A stretch of 64,000 nt of DNA from Methylobacterium tardum (GTDB lineage: Bacteria; Pseudomonadota; Alphaproteobacteria; Rhizobiales; Beijerinckiaceae), in contig NZ_CP097484.1 of NCBI RefSeq assembly GCF_023546765.1, forward strand, positions 1,367,501 to 1,431,500, read 5' to 3'. Both the position numbers and the translations under genes were made by a program. Under the pieces are notes generated by a model. The model was not told the DNA's origin and did not search any database. It saw only the letters and a list, made by a program, of their open reading frames with translations. Positions 29,045 to 38,264 of this stretch are shown here, piece by piece; positions within the stretch are counted from its first letter, which is position 1, and each line of letters starts with the position of its first letter.

Positions 29045-29113
29045 ACCGGCTCTCCCGCTATGCTCGACACAATCTAGGGCGTAGCCAGCTATCGGGAGAG
29101 GAGGTGAGACGAT

Positions 29114-29509
29114 CTACACCGTAGGATCGCCCGGATTGTCCGCCTGCTCAGACGTGATCGTCTCGGCTGCCTGACCGAGGCCGCCCTGGATCACGCGCAG
29201 CACCACTTGTGGCGAGATTTCCGCGGGCTCGCCGCCGAAGAGGCTCGTGATCAGCTTAGCGACCTCCGCGCCGGATCCGGGCGGCTCAAGCGTTCCAGTG
29301 GCCGCGAGCGCCTCCTGCTTGAGCGTTTCGGGCTCGATCAGGCCGGCTTTGGTCATCTCGCGCAGCAGGAACGCGCACACGATCGAGTTGGCACGCGCCT
29401 GATCGAACAGGGCCTCAAAGGCCGGCCCAGAGCCCTCGAAAAACCGGCTGAGTGCCTTAAGCAGCGGTTCCAGTTCGCCCTCGGTGATCGGCCGATCCGG
29501 GTCCGACAT
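29114..29509 (-). CDS. Hypothetical protein (131 aa) downstream of a chemoreceptor
   Basis: ATG 29509, product starting [20 protein letters not shown]. It is an acidic, mostly helical protein ([21 protein letters not shown], then [20 protein letters not shown]). No family is recognised. It begins 36 bases after the chemoreceptor stop at 29545 on the same strand, so it is probably co-transcribed and may be accessory to that receptor (inference). An apparent longer frame that joins it to the receptor is an artefact of the frameshift there. Confidence 0.65.
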   Translation of the reverse strand: MSDPDRPITEGELEPLLKALSRFFEGSGPAFEALFDQARANSIVCAFLLREMTKAGLIEPETLKQEALAATGTLEPPGSGAEVAKLITSLFGGEPAEISPQVVLRVIQGGLGQAAETITSEQADNPGDPTV

Positions 29510-29544
29510 GGGCTGATCCTTGTGCCTCGACTGGGCTCTAGCGC

Positions 29545-31161
29545 TCAAAGGCCATAGCGTTCGGCCAGCGCTGTCAGCGCCTGGGCCAGCTCCGTGAGGT
29601 TCGCCGAGGCGGTCTCGACCTGCCGCGTGCCGGCCGCGGTCTGCTGGCTCGCCTGCCGGATGTTCTGCAACGCCGCCATGACCTGCTCGATCGCCAACTG
29701 CTGCTGGTTGGTCGAGGCGACGATCTGCTGAAAGGTCTGGACATTCTCCTCCACGCGCCGCCATCTCTGCGATGGTCTGCTGGGTCGTGTCGGAGCGCGT
29801 CTTGCCGGCGGCGGCGCGCTTGACCGCCTCCTCGGTCAGCATCACCGACGTGTTGATGCCCCGCTGGATCTCCCCCAGGATCGCGCGGACCTGAACGGTC
29901 GCCGCCTTGGCCTGATCAGCCAGGAGCTTCATCTCCGAGGCTACCACCGCGAAGCTGCGGCCGCTCTCGCCGGCCGCCGCCGCCTCGATCGCGGCGTTGA
30001 GCGCCAAGAGGTGCGTGCGTTCGGAGATGTCGTTGACGCTCTCGATGATGTCGCCGACGGCTTGCGTCTTCGCCGACAGGCTGACGATGTTGCTGGCCAC
30101 CGCCTCGCCTTGCTCGCGGATCGCGTCCATGGCCCTGGCCGTGTCGGTGGCCGCGCGTGAGCCCTGACGGACCGTCTGCGCCGTGGCCTGGGCGGTGGCG
30201 ATCACCTCGCCGGCGCGCTTGGTGACCAGAGCGCCCGAGCGGGTGATCTCATCGACCGTCGCCACCGTCTGCTGCACGGCGGCGAACTGTTGCTCCACCG
30301 AGGCCGCCTGCTCCTGCGCCGAGGCGCGGATCTCGGTCGCGGCCGCGGTCAGGTCCGCGGTCGCCGAACGATTGGTGCGCGCGAGGTCCGACAACCCCGC
30401 CACCATCGCGTTCAGCGTCGCCGCCAGCCGTCCGACCTCGCCACCGATACCGGCTTCGAGCCGGCCCGAGAGGTCGCCCGCGCCGATCCGCTCGACAAAG
30501 CTCATCACGCGACGAGCGGCTGGACGATCAGGCGACGGATCGCGATGCCGATTGCGAGGCAGATCAGCAGCGTGATCAGGGTCCCACCCCAGAGCGCCAT
30601 GCTTTCGCGGCGCTCGGCGCGCGCGACCTCGGCGTTGCGTCGGGCTCGGGCACTCTCCACCAAGCTCTCGATGCCGGAGAGCCGCGCGCGCAGGGTATCG
30701 AAGAACTGCTTGCCGCGGCCTTCGACCTCGATGCGGACCCCGTCCCGCCGCGTCGCTGGATCGGCCGCCAACCGTATGGCCGCCTCGCCGATGTTCGTCT
30801 GCCAATCCCGTGCAGCGCTCTCGGCTTCGTTCAGCAGGCGCGTCCGCTCGGGGCCGTTGCCGATCACGGACCGCAACCGGCTGATGGCTTCGTCGAGGGC
30901 CGGACGACCATCCCTGTAGGGCTCCAGGCTGCTCTCGCGCCCGGTGATCAGGTAGCCGCGCAAGCCGATCTCCTGATTGAGCATGGCGGCGCGAAAGCTC
31001 TCGAGGCCGCGGATCACCTGATTCGAGCGCTCGAGGGCATCGGTCGCCTCACGCCGCTCGTTGCCGGTGAGCAGGACCGCGCCGCTGCTGAGCAGCGAGA
31101 CCAGCGCGATGATGCCGATCGCCCCGCCGATCGTGCGGTTGAGGCCGAGCGTGTTTGGCAT
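29545..31161 (-). pseudogene. CHASE3-type methyl-accepting chemotaxis protein with two frameshifts
   Basis: ATG 31161 (MPNTLGLNRTIGGAIGI) opens a membrane helix, a periplasmic CHASE3-like four-helix domain ([22 protein letters not shown] is typical), a second helix ([19 protein letters not shown]), HAMP, and a signalling domain with [30 protein letters not shown]. Frame breaks near 30508 (LIVQPLVA, then [18 protein letters not shown]) and near 29757 (TIAEMA, then [15 protein letters not shown]). Each needs one base. Corrected length is about 538 residues. The receptor class is certain; whether the gene is dead is not. Confidence 0.87.
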
Positions 31162-31339
31162 GCCCGCTCTCTCCGATCCGGTCCTCGCGCGCCCTGAGCG
31201 CTCTTGGCCGGGCTCTATCGGCTCGAAGGATCCGGAGGCAATCGCGAGTGGGTTAACGAGCACACCGGCTTGGCATTGCACAACCACTCGACCTAGTGTC
31301 GTTCCGGTTCGGACACGACAGAGTGAACTTAAAGCATCG

Positions 31340-31645
31340 ATGCAGTCGCTTTGTGGTGAGCATGACCTGAACCGCGTTGACAGCACCGCTCGCTCTTGCG
31401 GACCGGCCGGCACGCATCGGACCACCCTCGACCTCGGCGAGCCTCTGGCGCGCGAACTCGTACGAGGACTTGTGCGATCGGCCGTCACACGCGGAATCGA
31501 TCCGGCGACACGTCTCAAGGCGTTTCGCACGCTCAAGGAGAGTGTGATCGCGATGTCTCAGGATCCGGCGACGATCACGTCTGCCGAGCAACTGGTCCAG
31601 GCTGTCGATCTCTGCCTACGCGATCTGTCCACCTTGACATCGTGA
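31340..31645 (+). CDS. Hypothetical protein (101 aa)
   Basis: A plus-strand frame from ATG 31340. The second half (LGEPLARELVRGLVRSAVTRGI, then ESVIAMSQDPATITSAEQLVQAVDLCLRDL) is convincing as a helical protein, the first 30 residues less so; GTG 31361 is an alternative start. No family is recognised. Confidence 0.5.
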   Translation: MQSLCGEHDLNRVDSTARSCGPAGTHRTTLDLGEPLARELVRGLVRSAVTRGIDPATRLKAFRTLKESVIAMSQDPATITSAEQLVQAVDLCLRDLSTLTS

Positions 31646-31736
31646 GGTCGGAGGCGATCGTCACGCCGTCGTGCGGGCGCGTTCGACTGGCTTCAGCGCG
31701 ATTGACGGCACGTCTGAGCGGAGGGGTGAACCAGTC

Positions 31737-31964
31737 TCAATCGGGCAGCGGTGATGTGCGCCCGACTTCCTCGCTCATCGTTCCGACAATCGGTATGCTC
31801 TCCACGAGAAGCCGGATCATGTCAGACCGGCTGTCGAGCATCGCCGCAGGCGGCTCACCGACGAGGGCCTTCCAGGCCGCAACGAATTCCGGTTGAGGCA
31901 GGCCGTCCAGTTTGCCGTGCGGCCGAGACGTCGATCGAACCAAGGGGTCGCGTTCGTTGGTCAT
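31737..31964 (-). CDS. Small hypothetical protein (75 aa)
   Basis: Encodes MTNERDPLVRSTSRP..., with the well-formed stretch FVAAWKALVGEPPAAMLDSR and a helix SDMIRLLVESIPIVG. It looks like one of the many small soluble proteins typical of this genus. No known domain. Convergent with the gene that ends at 31645. Confidence 0.6.
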   Translation of the reverse strand: MTNERDPLVRSTSRPHGKLDGLPQPEFVAAWKALVGEPPAAMLDSRSDMIRLLVESIPIVGTMSEEVGRTSPLPD

Positions 31965-32238
31965 GAGGAAGTACGCCGAGGCTCCGCAATGTGTTGCGTT
32001 GCAGCGCGATCGTGGTCAACGGCAACTTAACACGGCTGTCGAAACAGCGGTTTGACCCCGCGCAATCTCCTGGTGATCTGCCGTTTCCGGCGTGGACGAA
32101 CAGTATCGCTGCCGAAGCACCGGTTTGGTCCGACCAGTCGTCCAACGACCAAGCCGGCCGACGAAATGCTCCGTGCGGCTGCGGACGAACGCGTCCCGAG
32201 CGTTGACTTCGGACGGTGGTGGTGCCGATGACAGGATC
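31965..32238. other. Intergenic stretch
   Basis: Divergent spacing between two small genes; no motif recognised. Confidence 0.35.
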
Positions 32239-32484
32239 ATGTCCAAGAACCTTCCACAGGGTCAGGCGACCTTCCGTGGTCGCGGTCTCGCATTCGTTCA
32301 CGGCACCCGTATCGTCGTGAAGGTTTGCCCGCACTGCTCGCAGTGGAACGCGCCGAAGGCGGCCGACAGGGGCGTATGTGGCTGGTGCGCCTACGTGCCT
32401 TCGTACGAAGACTTGGTGCCTGTGACGCCGCGCGACGATCCTCGAGAAATGTTTGCGTTTCGCGGTCACTTAACGCTCGATTAA
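32239..32484 (+). CDS. Small zinc-ribbon protein (81 aa)
   Basis: ATG 32239, product MSKNLPQGQATFRGRGLAFV. Two CxxC knuckles (CPHCSQWN and CGWCAYVP, 18 residues apart) form a likely treble-clef or rubredoxin-like zinc ribbon. The remaining residues are acidic and end in FRGHLTLD. No enzymatic motif. Role unknown; zinc ribbons of this size often bind nucleic acid or act as adaptors. Confidence 0.68.
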   Translation: MSKNLPQGQATFRGRGLAFVHGTRIVVKVCPHCSQWNAPKAADRGVCGWCAYVPSYEDLVPVTPRDDPREMFAFRGHLTLD

Positions 32485-32810
32485 TCGTATCGCTTCACGA
32501 ACGTCTTGCGATCAGCCAAGCGGCTGAGCGCCAAAAGAGCAGCACCGGGATCGTTTTTGACGGTCGATCGCGGCGCGGCCTCGTCGGCGCAGTCGCATGA
32601 GGGGCCGCTCGGCGTACCGGGCTAGCACCGGAATTGACCGATGCGGCTTCGGCTTGCACCATGGCGTGTCCTCGCAAGGGACAGCCGTCGGCCCGGCCTG
32701 GTCGAACTCCCCCGGGTGAGAGGGTCGGGCCGGCGGCCCTGGGCGTACAGCTCTGGAGGCAGGCTGCCCTGTGATCGCGGAGGGCAGCCTGTCCTCCGAG
32801 GCTGAGGCGA
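32485..32810. other. Intergenic stretch with a terminator
   Basis: Separates two convergent genes; only the hairpin at 32761-32790 is recognised. Confidence 0.4.
32761..32790 (-). terminator. Hairpin after the mucR-like gene
   Basis: AGGCTGCCCT (32761-32770) and AGGGCAGCCT (32781-32790) pair perfectly around a 10-base loop, 21 bases beyond the stop at 32811. No T-run. Confidence 0.55.
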
Positions 32811-33290
32811 CTACGCCGCCTTGCGGCCGCCGGTATCAGCCTGCTCGCGTTCGGCCATCGCACCGGGACGACCGAGCCCGATCGCCTTGGCGAGCGCCGA
32901 GCGCTGGGCGGCGTAACTCGGGGCGACCATCGGGTAGTCGGCCGGTAGGCCATAACGCTCGCGGTAGCTCTTCGGGTCAAGCCCGTGACCGGTCAGGTGG
33001 CGCTTGAGCGTCTTATAGGTCTTGCCGTCGATGAAGCTGATGAGACCGTCGTCCCGGACCGACTTGCGGATCTGAGCCGCGCTCGGGCGTTCTACGGCCG
33101 GCGCAGCCGCAGATGCAGACGCAACGGTCGTACTGCCACCTCGACTGAGGCCGACGATTGCCGCGTGGACGCTTCCGATCAGCTCGGGCAGGTCTGCGGC
33201 GCGGACGGCGTTGTTGGAGACGTAAGCGGCGACGATCCCGTCGGCGAGTTTAATGGCGTCGAGCGAACCGCTCGCGTTGACGTCTGACAT
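32811..33290 (-). CDS. MucR/Ros-family transcriptional regulator
   Basis: A 159-residue regulator from ATG 33290 (MSDVNASGSLDAIKLADGIV). The C-terminal half is the Ros/MucR DNA-binding domain: DGKTYKTLKRHLTGHGLDP, then SYRERYGLPADYPMVAPSYAAQRSALAKAIGLG. In classical Ros proteins a zinc is held by two cysteines and two histidines; here the segment before DGKTYK is DDGLISFI, with no cysteine, while histidines HLTGH remain. Some MucR homologues (Mesorhizobium Ml proteins) fold without zinc, and this may be such a case. MucR proteins repress exopolysaccharide, motility and other genes by binding AT-rich DNA; the AT-richer leader at 33290-33556 may be its own target. Confidence 0.85.
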   Translation of the reverse strand: MSDVNASGSLDAIKLADGIVAAYVSNNAVRAADLPELIGSVHAAIVGLSRGGSTTVASASAAAPAVERPSAAQIRKSVRDDGLISFIDGKTYKTLKRHLTGHGLDPKSYRERYGLPADYPMVAPSYAAQRSALAKAIGLGRPGAMAEREQADTGGRKAA

Positions 33291-33560
33291 TGTGCGAAGT
33301 TCCAAGTTCATGCCCCTCGCCGTACAAGTTGTTCGGCTTGGCCGTTGTTCAAGAGGCGGCATTCGTCCGCGTGACAGCAATGCGCGCATGTCATGCTGTG
33401 GTGAGATCCGGCATTGGCATAACTGAACACGAGAAGCGAGCAGCGTTCGTGATTGACGGTGTCGCACCCCCTGGATTGATGACGCCGTCTGATCATCAAT
33501 CCTGACGGACTGACCAGGATTATATTTCTGCAATCGCCGGAAAGCAGCAATCAATCCTAG
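33291..33560. other. Leader region of the mucR-like gene
   Basis: Lower GC than its surroundings with several T- and A-runs (for example near 33520-33535). Likely the promoter and possible autoregulatory region. No gene recognised. Confidence 0.35.
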
Positions 33561-34421
33561 AGGCTGTTATGGACCTGGGTGGGTCTGATGCTCAGATGGG
33601 CTGGGATGAGCCCTGCCCGCAAGCCGTATCCGTCCGACGTTTCCGATGAGGAGTGGGCGCTGGTCGCGCCCTACCTGACGCTGCTGCGCGAGGATGCCGG
33701 TCAGCGCGAGCACGCGTTGCGCGAGGTGTTCAACGGGCTGCGCTACGTCGTCAGGAGCGGCTGCCCGTGGCGGCTGATGCCGCATGATCTGCCGCCTTGG
33801 TTTGTCGTGTATCAGCAGGCCCAGCGCTGGCTATCAGCTGGCTGCTTCGAGCAACTGGCCGAGGATCTGCGCGCGGTGCTGCGCATGGCTGCAGGCCGGG
33901 CCCCGGAGCCGAGCGCGGCCGTGCTCGACAGCCGGACTTTGCGCTCCTCGCCCGAGAGCGGCGAGCGGGCCGGCTACGATGGGGCCAAGCGCAAGAAGGG
34001 CTCGAAGCTGCACATGGCGGTGGACACCCTCGGCCATCTCCTGGCGCTGCACGTCACGCCCGCCGATGCCGATGATCGGGCCCAGGTGGGCCGGCTCGCC
34101 AAGGCCGTGCAGGCAGCCACCGGTGAGAGCGTCGAGGTCGCCTTCGCCGATCAGGGCTATACCGGTGAGAAGCCGGCCACGGCAGCCCGCGAGCACGGCA
34201 TCGAACTGGAGGTGGTGAAGCTGCCAGAGGCCAAGCGCGGCTTCGTGCTGCTCCCACGCCGTTGGGTCGTGGAGCGCTCCTTTGCCTGGGCGACCCGCTT
34301 CCGCAGGCTCGTCAAAGATTACGAGCGCTATGCCAGCACCCTGGCAGACCTGCACCTCGTCGCTTTCGTCTGCCTCATGCTCAGACAGGCCGCTCAACTG
34401 GCCACAGGTTCATAACAGCCT
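33561..34421 (+). mobile_element. IS5-family (IS427-like) insertion sequence
   Basis: Ends are AGGCTGTTATGGACCTG at the left and its inverted near-copy (AGGCTGTTATGAACCTG) at the right. CTAG flanks both sides (33557-33560 and 34422-34425), giving a 4-bp duplication, or TA if the ends are drawn one base further out. Length 861 bp. Confidence 0.9.
33588..34415 (+). CDS. IS5-family transposase
   Basis: A single intact frame of about 275 residues; starts at ATG 33588 or 33606 (MSPARKPYPSDVSDEEWALV). The family block ALREVFNGLRYVVRSGCPWRLMP is present, and the DDE triad is seen as D in AVLDSRTLRS, D in VAFADQGYTG and E in RRWVVERSFAW. All catalytic positions are present, so the element may be active. 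Confidence 0.92.
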   Translation: MLRWAGMSPARKPYPSDVSDEEWALVAPYLTLLREDAGQREHALREVFNGLRYVVRSGCPWRLMPHDLPPWFVVYQQAQRWLSAGCFEQLAEDLRAVLRMAAGRAPEPSAAVLDSRTLRSSPESGERAGYDGAKRKKGSKLHMAVDTLGHLLALHVTPADADDRAQVGRLAKAVQAATGESVEVAFADQGYTGEKPATAAREHGIELEVVKLPEAKRGFVLLPRRWVVERSFAWATRFRRLVKDYERYASTLADLHLVAFVCLMLRQAAQLATGS

Positions 34422-34594
34422 CTAGAGCACCGGTTCTGCGCCGCTGGCCAGAGAGAATGGCGGTGCTGCCGGCGATCCGGTCGACGCACGATGGGATCGC
34501 GCCTGATCTGACGGTCTAGATCGAATGACCACAGCCACGCGCGGACGCTCTGTGTGGTCTGGCTCGGGCGGCAAGGGGAACGGTCGCGCTAAAG

Positions 34595-34661
34595 GATATC
34601 CAACGCAGTCGCAAACACATGTTGAAAAACGTGATTTTGCACATGGAGTGATGTCCAACGC
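34595..34661. repeat. Paired GATRTCCAACGC boxes, locus 1
   Basis: GATATCCAACGC at 34595-34606 and GATGTCCAACGC at 34650-34661, 55 bases start to start. The same pair recurs at 41521-41586. The intervening sequences are different. Confidence 0.45.
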
Positions 34662-34701
34662 GGCCTTTGACGGGCCGCGCAAACGCCCCATCGGCCTGTG
34701 C

Positions 34702-34941
34702 TCAGGCTGCCGTTTTCAGATCTGCCGTGGCAGCGGCGAGGGCGATCGGCTGGAAAGCGCGGACCGGATCGGGGTCGAGCTTGCCTGCCATGCCGGCCAG
34801 GATCCTGTAGGCCTCGGTAGCGTCCAGGGCGGTCTTGTACGGCCGATGCTCGATCAGCGCGCCGTAGATGTCGCAGATCGTGACCAGTCGTACGAGATCC
34901 GGGATCGCAGCGCCGTACAGCCGGTCTAGGTACGGCGACGT
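34702..34941 (-). pseudogene. C-terminal fragment of an HD/HD-GYP-type protein
   Basis: About 79 residues (IPDLVRLVTICDIYGALIEH, RPYKTALDATEAYRIL, GKLDPDPVRAFQPI) match the last helices of HD-GYP and related HD domains, where DIYGALIExRPY is very common. The catalytic HD and GYP parts are missing; upstream sequence belongs to the Crp-like gene. A deletion seems to have joined the two. Confidence 0.6.
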
Positions 34942-34969
34942 GGCCTGAGCGCGAACGCGCAAGCGACGG

Positions 34970-35833
34970 TCAGACCGACTGCGAAGCCAGTTCTGGCCCG
35001 GACGGCAGCGGCGCAGACCTGCGCGCGGTGGCGCGGAGGCCCGATGCGATCGGGCGAACGTCTGCCGGTTCCTGCATGTGAAGGTAGGTCGGGTCGAAGT
35101 CTGCAACTTTGGCGAGCGCGCCGTGAACAAGGATCGTCGCGACCATGCCGCGGACCCGCACCAAGCCACGACTGCGCAGATCCCGCATCGTGCGAGTGAC
35201 GTGAACCGAGGTTATGTCGAGCACGTCGGCAAGATCGACCTGGGTGAGGCCGAAGGGGCAGTGCGTCTCATCCGCTAGACCGACGGCGTCCATGCGCGCA
35301 AAGAGTTCACAGAACAGATGGGCGGCGGCCTCAAAGGCCGAGCGACGGCCCAAGCTGACGATCCGCTCGGCGGTGATCGCGCTTTCACGACCGAGGATTC
35401 GAAAGACGAACTCCGCCCAGTCCGGTTTCAATGCGCCGTCGGCGAACAGGATCTTGCATGGGATCTCACCGAGGATGCAGGTGGTGAGTGCCACGATGTC
35501 GTCACTGGCTCGGCCGGTGAGTTGATCGCCGAGGTCGCATAGGTCGCCCAGCAGTTAGAGTTCTGTGACCTGGCGCGATCCGTTGCCGAGCACGCGGTCG
35601 CGTGCCGCCATCCCGGTGATCACGAGGTGGAGGCTTGAGGCACGCGTGCCTTGAGTGATCGCTTGACGGGCGGCGACGCCGCGTCGGGGGACGACGCAGG
35701 CTTGAAGGCGCTCGAAGGCCTGTGCGCCGCTGCGATCCTGTGGAGCGTCCGTGAGCACCGCATCCTCCAGCCGGGTCGCCTGGCAACGCTTGAATTCTGT
35801 ATTCGCGCCCCTCAACCGTCGGCTACCTGGCAC
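34970..35833 (-). pseudogene. Crp/Fnr-family regulator with an in-frame stop
   Basis: Read through a TAA at 35555-35557, one frame gives a Crp-type regulator of about 285 residues: cyclic-nucleotide-like domain (SSLHLVITGMAARDRVLGNGSRQVTEL, stop, LLGDLCDLGDQLTG) followed by a helix-turn-helix (GLTQVDLADVLDITSVHVTRTMRDLRSRGLVRV). The start used here is only the first codon available. In this genus many such short Crp paralogues exist; ligand unknown. The stop separates sensor and DNA-binding parts, so the gene is probably dead, though the 34970-35494 part alone could be made as a DNA-binding fragment. Confidence 0.75.
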
Positions 35834-35863
35834 TGTGCGTGACGAAGTCGAGACTGTGATGGC

Positions 35864-35980
35864 CTAGAGCCAGAAGATCCCGAGCAGCACGGTCGCCTCG
35901 GCGGCGACGGGGCCAAGGATCAGGCCCAGCGAGAGCCGGTTGAGGCGGAGCGACAGATCGGTGACGGCGTGTTCGGCCAC
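35864..35980 (-). CDS. Very small membrane protein (38 aa)
   Basis: GTG at 35980 follows AGGAGATCAGCC, a good ribosome site, and the frame ends with TAG at 35864-35866. The product VAEHAVTDLSLRLNRLSLG continues with a single hydrophobic helix (LILGPVAAEATVLLGIFWL). Composition suits a single-pass inner-membrane microprotein. Function unknown. Confidence 0.45.
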   Translation of the reverse strand: MAEHAVTDLSLRLNRLSLGLILGPVAAEATVLLGIFWL

Positions 35981-36111
35981 GGCTGATCTCCTGATGTGAG
36001 AGACGCACGCAACGCGCGTTCCGGTCGTTGCCGGCTTTGCCCGCAATAACTGAGCCGTCGACGGAACGAGTACTGTTCACACGTATAGAGTAACTGATGT
36101 TCGGCGTGCGA

Positions 36112-36339
36112 TTACGCCAGTGTTTCTGAATAGTGGTCTGAATGTGGCGGAATTGTGGCACTCGCCTGCGGCAGTTCCGGCGTGCAGGCAGTCTGAACGC
36201 AGGCCGGGCAGTCGTTCAGGCCGGGCAGAAACCGCGCGAGCGGCCAGCGTTGCCGGAACATCGGCGTCTGACCCGGTCTGATGTCGATCCAGGTGCGGCC
36301 CTGGCAGACGAGGCACAGGGCGGTCGAAGTAACGTCCAC
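36112..36339 (-). CDS. Small CxxC-containing hypothetical protein (75 aa)
   Basis: GTG 36339 is preceded by GAAAGGA at a normal distance. The product (MDVTSTALCLVCQGRTWIDI) has two CxxC pairs, CLVC near residue 9 and CPAC near residue 44, suggesting a zinc or iron site. No known family. It lies alone on the minus strand. Confidence 0.5.
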   Translation of the reverse strand: MDVTSTALCLVCQGRTWIDIRPGQTPMFRQRWPLARFLPGLNDCPACVQTACTPELPQASATIPPHSDHYSETLA

Positions 36340-36665
36340 GCGGGCATCCTTTCTCGGGCGCGACCGTTTGGCGCAGCCGTCTTCGGGGATTGGGCAGGGT
36401 GCATAAGGCGCGCCAGGATGGCGGCACTGGATTGACGGCCCCTCAACCTCTGCCGCTGTTCAAGGTTTCGTGTTGGGCTCGCGTTCGGCGAAATCGGATC
36501 TGCGCTGGAGATCGACAATCACGGGAACCGACCCGTTGATCACCAGTTTTCCAGATGCACATTGCGCATGGTGTGCTCCTGTTCAATCCCCGGACGTGGC
36601 GCGAGCTGCTCTTCCCTCAAAGAGCAGCTCGTTCCATGTCGGGATGAGGCCAGCGACAGTGAGTA
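36340..36665. other. Intergenic stretch
   Basis: No credible gene or site in about 330 bases. Confidence 0.35.
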
Positions 36666-36872
36666 TCAGGCCAGCGCCGGCCCGCCCTGGGGTACGAGGT
36701 GCCACCGGCGAATTGAGAGAGCTGCGCGCAGATCCCGCAAGGCAGCGTCGGCCTCTGTCACCGAGGTGAAGCCCTCGCGCTGTACGGTGAAGCCGTTGGT
36801 GCCAGTTACTTCGATGTCGAAACGGCCGTCCAGCCGCTCCAAGACTCGGTAGGTTACGCACTGCGACTGCAT
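36666..36872 (-). CDS. Small hypothetical protein (68 aa)
   Basis: ATG 36872, product MQSQCVTYRVLERLDGRFDI followed by EVTGTNGFTVQREGFTSVTE and a helix with alternating charges. It has a beta-rich first half like small DUF2188-type proteins, in which a sequence-rich two-strand unit precedes a helix; the match is loose. No membrane segment. Confidence 0.6.
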   Translation of the reverse strand: MQSQCVTYRVLERLDGRFDIEVTGTNGFTVQREGFTSVTEADAALRDLRAALSIRRWHLVPQGGPALA

Positions 36873-36960
36873 CGGGCTTTGGGAGATCTTCCGGTTTTCA
36901 CAGGTATGAGCTCAAGGCCGGCGAAGCTCTGCTGGTTCCTGCGCTGTGACCGCGCAGCTG

Positions 36961-37230
36961 CTAGGCCGCAGCCGGCGCGCGCTTTGGACGATCATCGAGG
37001 CACCGCACGATGACGTCGCGCAGCTGGGCGCGGTTGAACGGTTTGCCGATGTAGTCGTCCGCGCCGGCAGTGAGCAGGCGCTCTACCTGATCGGGGAGCA
37101 CGTGTGCGGTCATCGCGACGATCGGCACGTCGCGCACGGGACCGTATAGGGCGCAGATCTGGCGCATGGCCGTGACGCCATTCATGACTGGCATCTCCAC
37201 GTCCATGAGCACGAGGTCATCGATCGCCAC
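36961..37230 (-). pseudogene. Truncated response-regulator receiver domain
   Basis: The frame encodes the last two thirds of a receiver: phospho-acceptor region DLVLMDVEMPVMNGVTAMRQI, then VPIVAMTAHVLPDQ, and the lysine motif DDYIGKPFNRAQL. The first strand with its acidic pair is missing, and upstream sequence does not supply it. Such receivers usually end large hybrid kinases; this looks like the tail of one left after a deletion. Confidence 0.75.
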
Positions 37231-37785
37231 GAACCCGGCGTGCGGATCCGGTTGTGCTATGCTTCAGCTAGGATCTGCTCCGCGTAGCATGGTCGTTCGG
37301 TCCGCGCCTTATAAACGGCGACATGATCATGTCGGCGATCGCAACAGGATTGAGATCGTCCGCTGTTCCATCGCTTCAATGTCGCTCTCGCCGAGCATGA
37401 TGCGTTGGTGAGAACGCGGTGACGCCTTCGTGTCAGCCGTTTGTTCGAGCGTCACCTGGCGCAGCCGCGCATTGTCTGCCTCAAGTACGGCAATTCGGGC
37501 GGTACGACAGACGTCGAAAACGTATTGTCATACCCTCGCTGTCCGCACGGAACGCGCCGTCGATGCGCCAGCCGTACACCTGCGCTTCGATCAGATCGCG
37601 GATCGGCTTGTCCGACTTAGGGGCAGCGTACGCGTCTCAAGGTTTGCACGCATGACCGTCCTCGTGGATGTAGAATACTCAGTGCTGGGCTGGAGCCAGA
37701 ACGAGGTCGCCTCAGCGCGGACCACCTCCTGAACAAGAAATTTGCTCGGAATGCACGACAAATCTCCGGCCAATCTCAGTCCGTC
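37231..37785 (-). other. Degenerate region with scraps of coding sequence
   Basis: The minus strand holds fragments that look once-coding but have no usable start: IRDLIEAQVYGWRIDGAFRA near 37620-37560 and, in another frame, VLEADNARLRQVTLEQTADT and RIMLGESDIEAMEQRTISIL near 37480-37330. They may be remains of one or two small genes. Nothing intact is seen. Confidence 0.35.
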
Positions 37786-38232
37786 CTAGCCTTTAAGCCA
37801 GACGATACCTTCGCGCGCCATACAACCTTCGACACAGGCGCTTTTTCTCGCTCGAACGTAGCCCAGCTTGGGCATGATTTCGGCGACGATGCTGCCCGCA
37901 GACATAATCGTTCCGGGGCATCGCGACTCACTGTAGTCTTCCCCAAGGCGGCTCTGAAGCAGCCGGTCGAAGCCGCAGAGCGCAGGCTCTCCCTTGGCAG
38001 CCGCCGCCTCCATTGCCGCCTTGCCGGACGACGATTTGCCGATCTGAACCATCTGCCGATAGACTGGGTCTGTATAGGACATCAGCTTCGGCTTGGGTTT
38101 CAGTCCCGCGTCATCCATCAGCGCGATGATGTAGTCACCGTCGGCTCGCGTCTTGGCCCTCTCGTACAACGTGCGCTGAGCGCTCTCAGGAAGCTCACGG
38201 ATCCTGTCCAAGGTCCAAGCCTTGACAACCAT
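37786..38232 (-). CDS. Hypothetical protein (148 aa) next to an XRE remnant
   Basis: ATG 38232, product MVVKAWTLDRIRELPESAQR. The N-terminal half is helical with RTLYERAKTRADGDYIIALMDDAGL; the C-terminal half has four cysteines (ALCGFD, SRCPG, SACVEGC) that could bind metal or form disulfides. No family is recognised. It starts 33 bases after the XRE-like remnant on the same strand, so the two probably formed an operon; a regulator-toxin type pair is possible but unproven. Confidence 0.7.
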   Translation of the reverse strand: MVVKAWTLDRIRELPESAQRTLYERAKTRADGDYIIALMDDAGLKPKPKLMSYTDPVYRQMVQIGKSSSGKAAMEAAAAKGEPALCGFDRLLQSRLGEDYSESRCPGTIMSAGSIVAEIMPKLGYVRARKSACVEGCMAREGIVWLKG

Positions 38233-38264
38233 CGTTCCAGTCTCCCCAGGACATGCGCAGGAAT

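Noticed and set aside
29114..30805. A single chemoreceptor fused to the 131-residue protein
   Set aside because: The fusion arises only from the frameshift near 29757; the downstream gene has its own ATG at 29509, and the true receptor end is read in another frame.
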